From NCBI RefSeq assembly GCF_016808095.1, contig NC_068980.1, positions 8,528,501-8,592,500 on the forward strand: DNA of 64,000 nt, written 5' to 3'. How positions within the stretch are numbered: the first letter of the stretch is position 1; each line of letters opens with the position of its first letter. The stretch is from Vigna angularis. Lineage: Eukaryota; Streptophyta; Magnoliopsida; Fabales; Fabaceae. The notes beneath the pieces were generated by a model. The model did not search any database. It had not been told where the DNA came from and saw nothing but the letters and a program-made list of their open reading frames with translations. Position numbers and translations under genes: made by a program. Shown here one piece after another: positions 1 to 10,460 of the stretch.

Positions 1-531
1 AATCATTGGTTTTTTATGTGGCCAAGGAGTTGTGCAATTTCTTGCTTAGGGTAGTTCATATCCTTAAAAAATATTATCCAGTTAAAAATATTTTACTCTC
101 AAATCTGAACGTGTAAGGAATGTGTAATTTTGACATTGTGCTTTTCAAGTTGGAACAAATAAATACAGAAAATAAGAGAACCCGAATCTGCTGTTGACTC
201 CATAGTTGCGTATGCAAATTTACTTTTAACTTGAGTTGAGTATGGCAACCCTAAACCGTTATCAGAGAAAGCCTGTTAATTGCCATTTTTTCAAAATAAA
301 GGATTAATGGTGTTCATAAAGATAAAAATATAAGAAACAATATTTAAAGTTATATTTGGCTTGTATCTAACTGCAATTATTAATTTTATATCATGTTCAT
401 TTACATGTTCTCTTTATATCTTGTAAATCTTTATACTTGACTAGGCTGGAATTATATATCATATATCTACTTCGTTAAGAGTTTTTTGAGGTTCATTAGT
501 TGGGCAGTATTAACCGATATTCTTCCAATAG
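1..531 (+). other. Intron of the CD2BP2/LIN1-like gene (upstream exons outside window)
   Basis: No reading frame here resembles the protein region that should precede the first visible exon. The stretch ends in a normal acceptor (AG at 530-531), so it is best read as intron sequence of the gene that continues at 532. The 5' exons would lie to the left of the window. Confidence 0.5.
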
Positions 532-1917
532 GTTTTGCAAGCCTTGAGAAGGCTAAAAGGTAACAATGACAGAAAGGCAAAAATGTCTGCTGAGACTAAG
601 GTTGTATTTGACCAGCTAACTGAGGATGCTATGAAGCTGATGGAGAATGATGAATACAGTTGAGTTAATCCCTCCGGGCTTTGTAGATATTATGCATTGT
701 GTAAACATGTAATCATTTAGATAGGCTGATGAGACTCTATGTCATGCGACTTGTTTTGATTCACTGTATCTTTAGTTGCTATGCCTACATTATGCTTAAC
801 TTTGGCTCCTTGACCTTTTTCGCATATGTTTATCATGAAAAGCGAGAGGTTTTTGATCGTGAAGCGGGTTAGTGTTATACACTATGCTTTATTCTACTTA
901 TATTATGTTTTGTTGTTTCATTATGTTTACATTGTTAACAACATGATGTAATATGCTGTTTGATTTTATAATTTATTTGATTTAACTACTTGGTTTTACT
1001 ATTATAATATTGTTCAACTTATGTTGTTATTATGGTCATGATGCAAGATAGAATTTATTGTTTTATTATCAATATCATACATGGTGTTTGTTTATTCTTA
1101 CTGTTTGGAGAAACTATCTTTGGGCCTCCATATTAGTTAAGTGTTGGATTTTGGGGCAGGTTATTAATTGTCAATTTTTCCTTGGCTCTTCTTTCTTCTT
1201 TCTATGATGTTGTCGATATTTAGGTTTATGAGAAGGAGTGAAGGGTGCCAGTTTCGTGGTATTAACTGCTTAATGCTTATGCCTTCTACATTCTCCCCTT
1301 TTCAGAAGGATATGAGAAGTTAGCCCGGGCAAAAGAAGGTCCATCAAATCAACATTTGGCTAGTGGAGAAGCCTCTAGCACTGGTGAAGGTGATTATGAT
1401 ATGTTTGCTGACGAGGATGATAACAGTAAGCCATCTACACATGAAAATAATACAGTTAGTCAATCTTCATCGGACGCCATAAATTCTGGCACTGAGGGTA
1501 GGTAAATTGGCCTCCAAAGTCTTTGTTACTGATTTTTATTTGATTAGTATTTACTTAACATTGTTCTACTTTTCTTTCAGGTGGAGCATTGCAAAATGAT
1601 TATGTGTATGATGAATCTTCTGGGTATGGCTCTTCTCTTCCATGTAAATTTTGGGAAATAGTCTGATATACATGACATTATTTATCTTTGTTGTAAATTT
1701 CAAAACCAAAAAAAAAATCATGATGGTATTAAGGAGGTGGCAAAAGTTGAGGGTTTGTACCCACTTCTTCTTCTAATGAATTCTGTTACCAAAAAGAGCT
1801 GTTATAAGCTTGTTCTGACATCAATATTTGATGGTCCAGGTACTATTATAGCAGCAGTTTGGGCTATTATTATGATCCAAATACCGGGCTTTATTGCTCT
1901 GCAGCATCAGGACAATG
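532..1917 (+). pseudogene. CD2BP2/LIN1-like protein, 3' half, probably damaged
   Basis: Five exon-like blocks join in one frame: 532-658, 826-867, 1306-1497, 1581-1623 and 1840-1917. The product starts VLQALRRLKGNND, continues through an acidic low-complexity part (GDYDMFADEDD), and ends in an aromatic OCRE-like stretch (YYYSSSLGYYYDPNTGLYC). The family (human CD2BP2, yeast Lin1/Snu40) is a nuclear U5 snRNP-associated splicing factor. Two defects are visible. The second block begins exactly where the frame demands (NVYHEKREVFDREA), but the bases before it are AT instead of the acceptor AG. No final exon carrying the expected C-terminus is found before the repeat arrays that start near 2330. 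Skipping the 42-nt second block would keep the frame, so a shortened product is possible. Family recognition is by memory of the VLQALRRLKG and aromatic motifs and is fairly firm; pseudogene status is inference. Confidence 0.65.
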
Positions 1918-2329
1918 GTACAACACATTCCTTTATCATCTTTTCGTGTGGTTTGTCAATTTTTATCCTGAAATCTTTTAGCCTTTGTTTACAGTAAGTG
2001 GTGCCAAACATAGATGTGGATTTGGATGTGTGTTTAGTTGTTTGTTAAAATTTAATTTTGATTTGTGATATTTTTTGTTGGAAACTATATCAAGAGATGT
2101 GATATGTGTACGTCAATTTATAGATCTTTGGTGGCATAAAAACATGCAGGGTGATTAGTTGTATAATTAACACCTTTGGCTGAGAGGAATGATAGGTGTA
2201 AATTTTACTTGTTTTTGTTGCTTAAATTGTTGTGCTTTTGAGTAAGTTTTAGTGTTGATATAAGTATAATTTTGACTGTTTAAATGTTTTTTGATGCTTT
2301 TGTTTGTTTATTTCGAAGTAGAATAAGGA
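1918..2329. other. Non-coding stretch after last recognised exon
   Basis: The block begins with a usable donor (GT at 1918) and is AT-rich. I searched it for the short terminal exon expected after the OCRE-like region and found none. Open frames here are not similar to anything I recognise. Confidence 0.5.
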
Positions 2330-2955
2330 TTGGATACTGTCAAAGACTTGGAGCGCATCATTTGGCTGTCAGCATCGAGAAGAGAACGCCCATCCAACAG
2401 CAAGCCAGGACGCTCGTCCAGCGCGCAGCGCAGAGGACGCTCGGCCAGCGCTCAGAGAAGGCTCATCCAGCGCGCAGAGGACGCTCGTCCAGAAAGTGGA
2501 CGCTCGTCCAGAGAGCGGAGATCGCTCGCCCAGCTAGCGGAGAACGCTCGCCCAGACGCTTGTAGCCCAGAGGGGACGCTCGTTCAGCGCGCAGGGGACG
2601 CTCGTCCAGCATGCAGAGGAGGCTGCGCATAGGACGCTCGTCCAGTGAGCGGAGATCGCTCGCCCAGCTAGCGGGAACGCTCGCACAGACGCTTGTCGCC
2701 CAGAGGGGACGCTCGTCCAGCGCGCAGCGGACGCTTGTCCAGCGCGCAGCGGACGCTTGTCCAGCGCGCAGAGGAGGCTCGTCCAGCAAGTTGATGCTCG
2801 TCCAGCAAGTGGACGCTCGTCCAGTAAGTGGACGCTCGTCCAGAGAGCAGAGATCGCTCGCCCAGCTAGCGGAGAACGCTGGCCGAGCTGGCCGAGGACC
2901 CTCGTCTAGCGCGCAGAGAGGAGGCTCGTCCAGCGCGCACAGGACGCTCATCCTA
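2330..2955. repeat. GC-rich degenerate array of the word GGACGCTCGTCC
   Basis: About 620 bp built from variants of GGACGCTCGTCCAG separated by spacers such as CGCGCAG, AGAGCGGAGATCGCTCGCC and AAGTGGA. The core word is itself a spaced palindrome (GGACG, two bases, CGTCC). It is very GC-rich against an AT-rich background. Several frames stay open on both strands and give Arg/Ser/Ala-rich strings; this follows from the repeat and is not evidence of coding. It sits where the missing last exon of the CD2BP2-like gene would be expected. Confidence 0.8.
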
Positions 2956-3164
2956 TCAACCATTTACAACAGATATGTGGTGTGCTACGACTGTCTCGTT
3001 TTTTGTGATTGGAATTGTTATATGATAACCTTTTACGGCCAGTTTATTGAATTTGGTGCAGCAATAGGTGCCCCAATGTTCATCTTTTGTTTAAGATTCT
3101 AAATCCATTTAACGAGTTATTGATGATTTGAATTAATGCAGTATAGACTAGGAAGTATTGCGGT

Positions 3165-4000
3165 TCAGTCATAGATGACACACGAAAAAAAGGGGGGTTT
3201 TTTTTTGGATTGTTTTGCAAGGAAAATTAAATTAATTAAAAGTTGAAAGTTAAAAACAATTGACAAAAGACCGAACGGTCCAAACCACAGAACGAAAGGT
3301 TGAAGTATAAATTGCACAGAAGTAAAAACCGAGCTGTAAAAACATTGAGACCGAGCGGTCTCCGATAATGGATTTGAGCGAACGCTAAATACCGAGCGTC
3401 CTAACCACACGGTTCTTATAACAAGGCCGATCGGTTAAGGCAGTAAATCAGAAATGAGCACAATAAAGCCGAACGGTAAAAGCAGCTTAAATAGTTAATG
3501 AACAGGACGAACGGTATTAGGTGACCGAACGGTATGAAGATAACAGGCAATGGAAAATGATATTGAAAACTAAACCAAACACAAAAACGAACGTTAATGA
3601 CCGAACGGTACAAGAATATTCATTCATCAAGCTAAAGGTACCAAGACCAGAGCTAAACCAGAAAATAAAGAATCAACCGAACGGTTAAAGCAGCAAGGTA
3701 AAGACCGAACGTCCATACTGTGACCGAACGGTAGATGTAAGTATAAATGAAGGAGCCATTCGATCTCTAACAGACCGAACGGTATGAAGATTAAGAACGA
3801 ACGGTCAATAAACAACAAGCATGAACACAGAGACAAGCCGAACGTCACAGAGCAAGTAAAAATCAGATGAAAGATGGACGAACGACTCTAACAGTGACGT
3901 TAAAGACCGAACGGTTTGACAGGCAGAAACAGTAAACGTGCAGAATTCAAAACCAGCAGAAACGCAATTGTAGGAACAGTAAACTCGCACAATAAAGCTA
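3165..4000. repeat. Interspersed array of the word GACCGAACGGTC
   Basis: The word ACCGAACGGT and close variants recur roughly every 30-60 bp in otherwise AT-rich DNA, for example near 3270, 3350, 3470, 3530, 3600, 3720, 3775 and 3905. The full form GACCG-AA-CGGTC is a spaced palindrome like the core word of the neighbouring array. Spacers differ, so this is a dispersed-word array and not a simple tandem repeat. Confidence 0.75.
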
Positions 4001-4856
4001 TCAGTACAAACAAACGTAAAAATTAAATTTCAAACAATCAACAACAGTATAAATTAAATGGCAGACACACAACAACACAGATCAGATTTCAGAAGAAATT
4101 TAATCGCATCAGTAGAATAAAATTGACAATTCAGTAATAGGAAATTAAATGACATTGTTCATTCAAATTAAAATTCATTACAATACAGAAAGCCAAATTC
4201 TCAAGTCTCGTTCTGGTGCTGCCTCGTGCGTTTCCAGCCAGGTTGCCATGCTGTTGTCTCCCATTAGCAACCTTTAATGAATTTCTTCCATCACTCTTTT
4301 GCTTCTCTGTCAGATAAAGCCATGTGGGGCCCTCCATTTTGTTTACACTTCTGCATGTTCTGCACACCATCGTTGCCCATGCTGGAATAAACAAGGTCTG
4401 TGTCAGCTTTCCACTTCTCTCTCATCTCAACATGTGCATCCAATTCGGCTGGACTTGAAGACGGTGTGTGTTGTCGTTGCTGCTGTTTGATGCAGCTGGA
4501 CGTGAATGCTTCCAACGTTGCAGCTCCCAAGCTTCTCATGGGCGTGCTGCTGGAACTGCTAGACGGATGGGGTGTGAATGAACAGAAAACGGAAACTTAA
4601 TACATAGTATTCATATTCAAGCACAATGAATTTAATTTAAACTCTCTTTAAGAAATGCCAGATATTTGAACTAGACAGGAGGTGACCAACATGACAGTAA
4701 TCCCCAAATCAAAATAACACAGAATTCAATGTATAATAACACTACACCAACACAATCAACTAAAACAACAAATTGGAAATCATAACAAACATTGTCACCA
4801 TTTGTTAAACCACGAAAAAAAAGAGAACAAAAAAATAATAGTCATTTACTAATTCA
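4001..4856. other. Non-coding, part of a repeat-derived block
   Basis: Mixed sequence with a slightly GC-richer core at about 4190-4590 that has open frames on both strands (82-87 codons on minus), none of which I recognise. It lies between the GACCGAACGGTC array and the 178-bp tandem repeat, so the whole 3.1-6.07 kb block may be one inserted repeat unit. No boundaries or target duplication could be fixed. Confidence 0.35.
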
Positions 4857-5400
4857 TATAATTCGTGCCACATAAAACAACATTTTCTAACACTAATGGC
4901 ACAGGAACAGAACTGGTACCTTAGGCAAAATAAGTGGGTACCTGGGTGCCAGTTTTTGCACACCAAGGCCAACTACGTCCATCACTCTCATTTTGGGGTG
5001 TCTTCTTTGTTTTCCCTCATTTTATCTACTTCTAAGTAATCTGGGAACAATTTCTTAACATTTTCTAACACTAATGGCACAGGAACAGAATTGGTACCTT
5101 AGGCAAAATAAGTGGGTACCTGGGTGCCAGTTTTTGCACACCAAGGCCAACTACGTCCATCACTCTCATTTTGGTGTGGCTTGTTTGTTTTCCCTCATTT
5201 CAGCTACTTCTAAGTAGTTTCGGAACAAATCTTAACATTTTATTAACAAATTCGTCTCGCATAAAAATACATTCTCTAGGACCCTTGGTTCACCAACATT
5301 ACTGCTACCAAAGCCGAATAAAGTGGGTTATTGGGTTGAAGTTTTTTGACAGCAAGGCCAACGCAATCCATGACTACCAATCGAACAGAATTACAGCAAC
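4857..5400. repeat. 178-bp tandem repeat, two near-identical units and a diverged third
   Basis: The unit starting AACATTTTCTAACACTAATG at 4879 recurs at 5057 (period 178) and, much more diverged, at about 5234-5400. The first two units share nearly every base through GGTACCTTAGGCAAAATAAG and the following 100 bp. The third keeps the CAAGGCCAAC and AAGTGGGT landmarks. The near-identity of units 1 and 2 points to a recent duplication on top of an older one. Confidence 0.85.
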
Positions 5401-5479
5401 AATGTAAGATTAACCACAGAACTTGTATAAAAATGAGTAACAGAACAACACCAAATCCAATCCAAAAATAACATCATCC

Positions 5480-6065
5480 ATGTATTCAACATTCATTCCA
5501 CTGAAAAATCAAAAAACAAATCAACCTTCAGTGAAGACGACGTGTGGCGGAAAACCCCTCTTTTTGGTCCACCTCACAGCCCACACTCCGGCGAGACTCC
5601 GGCGAACGTCCGGCGGCACTCCGAGACAGGGACGGAACCCCCTGGAACGAAGCAACACCTTCAACGCCTCCCTAGGTCGCTGGGCCGGAACGGAGGAAAC
5701 ACGATGCCGTGTTCGCGTCGACCGCTCCACGTCGCACCTGCACCGCCGTGAAACGGAACGGGCTGGAGACGTTCGATCTCTCCGACACGACCTTCGACAG
5801 TGAACGGCGGCACTCCGGCAACCACTCCGTCTCTCTCTCTCTCTCGCTCGTGAACCCTTTCTCCAACTCTCTCGTCTCTCTGTCTAGGTCACGTTTGAGC
5901 GTCTCCAATGTTCGCGCCGCTTCTCTCTCTACTCGAATATCATTTCAAATTTGGAACGCACACCCTAAGCTGCCCGTGCCCGTCCCTCGCCACGTCACAC
6001 TTGCAGCAGGTTTTCTCAGAATGCAGCAGCTTTTCTCTTTAAAACGTGGACCGCTCGTACGCTGA
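5480..6065. other. GC-rich island with CTCCGGCGA repeats, no recognised gene
   Basis: About 580 bp of GC-rich DNA with repeated CCGGCGA/CTCCGGC words at 5585-5625 and a CT-rich tract (CTCTCTCTCT) near 5830. A 118-codon frame (5709-6065) and others on both strands are open, but the translations are Arg/Ser/Thr-rich and match no family I know. It may be the end of a long terminal repeat or a captured gene fragment; neither can be shown here. Confidence 0.4.
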
Positions 6066-7223
6066 CACGTGTGCCGTGTTCAAATGTTGTCAAATTTGGT
6101 TGTTCGAGTATCATTTTCCTTAATTTTTTACCCCTTTCTTTCTTATAATCCATTTCATTAATATTTTATTGATATTTAATATTGGTAAGCAATTATAAAA
6201 GAAAAAGTGACATGTGAAAAATATTAAATTAAGTTATTTAAGATAAAGTAAAAATTAAATGATTGATTACAAAATTAATAAGATAGGATAAAAATTACGT
6301 CTTCTGAATAAAGTTTTATTTTTTTCTCTCCTTTGAGTACATCTATTATCTTTATCACCTTTATGATTTAGCTTTTGATACGTCAAAGAAATGTAATTAT
6401 TATTTGTAATTTCCTATAGATATGATGATAAATGAATCTATTTGTTTTCATAAATGTTATTTGAAGACCAGAAATTATTGTATTAATTATTTTTATATTT
6501 TTATTATTATTTTAGATTATTAGATAATTTAAAAAGTTTATATAATTTTTTATGTAATTTTGTAATTTATTTCTAAAGTATATTTGATATTATTTAAATA
6601 GTTATTTGACTTTTATTAAATTATTATGTAATATATATATATATATATTATATTTTTTTCTATATGTTAAAAAAATATGTATTATTTTGACATTTAGTAT
6701 TTAATAATATTATGTTTATTTGTTGTAATTTTTATTTCATAAAAAATATTTAATTAATATTTGGAACAGTTAATTAAATTTTATAGTTAAATTCTTACTA
6801 TATAAAAATATATATTTAATTATACATTAATTTTTTGTAGTTAAAATGTTAGAAACTAATTTAAAACCTAATTCATAACCTATTGAAATTTTATATTTAT
6901 ATCATAAACTATTTTAGATACTAATCATTTCTAGTTTATAAAATTGAATATAAATTGTTCAAACTAATTAAATTTTGTTTTTAAAATTGGTTGTTATTTA
7001 AATATTTCCTTGTAGTGAAATATTTTTATTTTTAATTTCATAATATACCTTTTTCATAATTTTTTTTTTGAAAAAAAAATTATTTATGACTTTTCTTTAA
7101 CTTTTCAAAATTATTTTTTACCCTTTGTAATATCTTTCCTCTTGGTAGTAAGTGGTCTTATCTAAACCATTTTCCTCCAGTAAAAATTTAAGTGAGGGTA
7201 ATTCTTTTTCAATCTACATTTTC

Positions 7224-7331
<108 letters not shown>

Positions 7332-8779
7332 TAATATGTTATAGAATCTTTTGCTTAAATTTATTTAATTTTTTCATCATTTTGTTTAGTGAGGTGATGT
7401 AAGTTAGGGTTTATGAAGGTTTTCGGTTTTTTTTAGTTGTAGTTGATGTTTTTGGAAGGAAGATATTATTAGGAGAGGTGAGCTAAAATATATTTAAAAG
7501 TTGTATGTGTTTTATTAAGATGATTTAAACTATTAAGTTGAATGCAAAATGATTGACTTTTGAGTTGGATTATAGTTGCTAAATTGCATTGTTTTTTTTT
7601 TATGCAATTAAGAGTTGATATATTATATTTTTAAATGGTAAAATTGTTGTTTTAGTTGTGTTAATAAATGGAAATTGATGTTAAGGACATGCTGTAATAG
7701 TTAAAATTAGTTAGACATTATAATCTCATTATGCACTTATTTTTTAATGTTTTTCCTATACTACTTGAGTGTTAAGTTATAAATCAAGGAACACTCAAGT
7801 TGTGTCTTGATACTAGAGTAACTTGAGTTGTAACTCAATTATCTCCTTTTTAGATAAGTGATGTTTGAAATGAAAATTCTATAACTTTGGAATGCATTGA
7901 ACAAGTTAAACACTTAAGAAATGTTAATTCTGTTTTCATTAAACTTTTTAGATGACTAAAGTAAGGAAGAAGTCAAACCAATTTTGACACATGTAACTTT
8001 TTGAGGCTTAATTTTTTATTTATTTTTATCTATTTTCTATAATCATATGTCAACTAGTTGATAGTTAGATTTTGTTTGTAATTGTAATCCTATTATTGTT
8101 ATGCTTTGAGGTAGGCTTGATGTGAAATTTCTTATATGTTAATTAAATGGTTAACCCATCCTTAGGTTTTTGTTGTGATTGTATTAGGATGCTAAATAAT
8201 AAAAAAATGTTCAAACTTTCTCCTATGAAATCCATTCTTAGTTTTAACCATCACTTTTTTCAAAACATGATTATTTATGAAAAGGGAAAATTATTCTTAT
8301 ATTAACCAAAGGTTAAAGAATTCTTATTCTTTTTACAATACATATCAAATTTTAGTTTAATTCAAGTTTTCAATAAAAAAACATAAAAGAAAAGTAGGAT
8401 TCAATTTAGTTATTTTAAATTTAATTACGATTAGGTTTAGATATGTTTTTGTGATTTTTGACACTATAAAATTGTAAATTATTATTTTTTTTACAAAAAT
8501 TTATTAAACATTTTAGTGAAAATTGTCAAATAATATAAATAATTTGTATGTAGTTGTTATTATATTCTTATTTTTAAATATATTTCATATTTATAAACAA
8601 ATATTATACTTAATCAATGCAAAATTAATATTTTGTTTATTGTTAATTAAACCTAAATACATAACAATATTAATATATATAAATAAAATAAGCGATTTTG
8701 TTTGATTTAGTCTGGTTCTCAATTTTCAATAAAAAAATCTAAACGGCATCAGTTTGTATTAGTTTCATAAAAATATAAA

Positions 8780-8935
8780 AATAATGTTGATGGATTTTCA
8801 ACTTTTTTTATTGATTTTTTAGTTTTTATAGACTAAATTTTAATAATCCTAATATCAACCACATGAAGATTATTTTTTGCCTGGATTATAAATAACCATG
8901 ATAAAAAAATAAAAAATTATTTTGTCCTCAGTTTT
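8780..8935 (+). repeat. Dispersed repeat, copy 1 of pair with 15005-15150
   Basis: The segment with TGCCTGGATTATAAATAACC at about 8880 and its 5' flank (a T-rich TTTATTGATTTTTTAG part) recurs in the same orientation at about 15005-15150. The two are about 6.2 kb apart and bracket the MULE-like element and the 9.2-13.4 kb block. Confidence 0.65.
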
Positions 8936-9249
8936 GGTGAGTAATGTCGATTAGGTTCGAGGTTTTAGAAAAGTGTTAATTGCATCTTTACTTGATAAAA
9001 TTTATCTCAATCAAATCCCTTTCGGCAAAATTTATTCTCTCTTATATTTTTTTTAACATAACAACTTTTTGTCGATGTTTGCAGTATAAAATAATTAGTT
9101 TTCATTTTAAAATGACTACAATGTGCCTCTGTGAAACAACACCACTCTTAATTCGTTTATTTAATGTTAAAATGACACTGTAAGGAGATAAGTAAAAGTG
9201 AGGCAGGAGGAGAAGTATCGATTTTCGTGGATCTGAAGGTTAAAATTAT

Positions 9250-9330
9250 GATTTTTTAAAAAGTTGGAGGTGCAAGCTGGACTTGTAGCCAGAAACTTTT
9301 GTGAGGTGCGTGGAGAACCTTTCTAACAAC
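9250..9330 (+). repeat. Relic of the same terminal repeat as the 14.68-kb element end
   Basis: The string GTGAGGTGCGTGGAGAACCT followed by TTCTAA here parallels GTGAGGCGCATGGAGAACCT and CTCTAA at the right end of the element at 13406-14684. An AGGTGCAAG block upstream parallels AGGTGTAGG there. No partner end was found, so this looks like a lone or truncated terminus. Confidence 0.5.
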
Positions 9331-9840
9331 TTCCATCTAGCTTTCACTTCCATTCATAGTCATCTTCCTCACCTCCATACCCGAACTTTGCATAATAGAA
9401 TATGCTCCACCGTTAAACCCACCAACACACTTTTTCTTCCTTTTTAGTTGTTGTGCGGTGGATTCTGGAACAACCCCATTTTTTTTCTTCCAATGAAGAT
9501 GAGAGAGAGCGAGCAGAGTAACGCAGTGTTCACTTGAACAAATTTTACTGTTCAGAGGCGAATGCAAGGGGTGAAATGAAAGTGAACTCGTGTTCGGATG
9601 AGAGGAAAAGTGAGGAACGTTGAAGACGAATTTGCAGGATGGATGGGTTTTTCATCACCCACAAAAGTAAAGAGATTTGGAGGGATTGTTACTGAAATGT
9701 CACATGTACCCTCAACCTATTATACAATTCCTTGTGTGTATATCAGCTTAATATAGAAAATCGATTCGCAAAACTACAGAACCGATTCAAAGAAGTTAAA
9801 ATTAAAAAGACGTGAAGAATAGTTGAATCAATTTGAAGAA
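9331..9840. other. Non-coding stretch, nothing recognised
   Basis: Mixed-composition DNA with short open frames on both strands but no family similarity and no repeat I could pair. Confidence 0.5.
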
Positions 9841-9904
9841 GGAGTTAATATATTGGTGCCCTCAGGTCTCTCCACAACTAGTGTTCAAAGTGCAATCTGT
9901 TCGG

Positions 9905-10310
9905 TTTATTCCATTGACGACGAAGAGCAACACCGGTTTCTTCCATTGACGACGAAGAGCAACGCCTGAGGTTAGTATTGCAGTATCTTCTTTGTCCAAT
10001 TTTCTTGTTCTTTTTGAGTTGCAGGGTTGCAGATGAGGATGAAGAAGGAGCTGATGGCATGAAGAAGAAAGTCGTTAAGTGGAATGCGCATGTTTGAAGG
10101 TGAAGAAGACGATGAATAGTGCTTCATCACGAAATTGAAGGAAGCGTATTCGGTTCCAGGCCTACGAAGCATTCACAAAGGAGCTATATTCGATTCCAGG
10201 CGCAGTAGTATCTGGTTCCCCATTCTCGCACAACCCCTTATTTGGTTTCCCATTCTCGCAACAGCGCCGTATTCGGTTCCCCATTCTCGCAACAGCGCCG
10301 TATTCGGTTC
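9905..10310. repeat. Short tandem repeats (about 36 bp x2 and 31 bp x3)
   Basis: CCATTGACGACGAAGAGCAA occurs twice about 36 bp apart (9911-9964). At about 10205-10306 a unit of about 31 bp containing TTCCCCATTCTCGCAACAGC is present in three copies, of which the last two are nearly identical. The phrase ATTCGGTTCC also precedes and follows the array. Codon structure is not maintained across the copies. Confidence 0.7.
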
Positions 10311-10446
10311 CATGGAGCGTATTCGTTGGTGGTGGACGACCGATATGTCACCAATTACCCATATCCGTTCCATATTTGCTGCCTAATCTGGTTTCAATCT
10401 TTCGCTGCCTTCAACCCATTCCCCATGCTGGCGCAACCTCATCAAG

Positions 10447-10460
10447 TGGTATTCAGAGCC
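10447..10460 (+). other. PBS-like sequence (initiator tRNA-Met complement)
   Basis: TGGTATTCAGAGCC differs by one inserted T from TGGTATCAGAGCC, the usual minus-strand primer-binding site of plant LTR retrotransposons. It lies directly after CCTCATCAAG, which could be the end of an LTR. No matching second LTR or retrotransposon coding was found downstream, so the element would be highly reduced or decayed. Confidence 0.4.

Noticed and set aside
1737..1997. 86-codon open frame with hydrophobic stretch
   Set aside because: It overlaps, in another frame, the clear OCRE-like exon at 1840-1917 of the CD2BP2-like gene and the introns around it.
2284..3102. Several overlapping open frames of 93-166 codons on both strands
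   Set aside because: They are translations of the GGACGCTCGTCC array; length comes from its GC content and period, and both strands are open at once.
5709..6065. 118-codon frame in the GC-rich island
   Set aside because: Other frames on both strands are open too and the translation is low-complexity Arg/Ser/Leu; no splice or family evidence.
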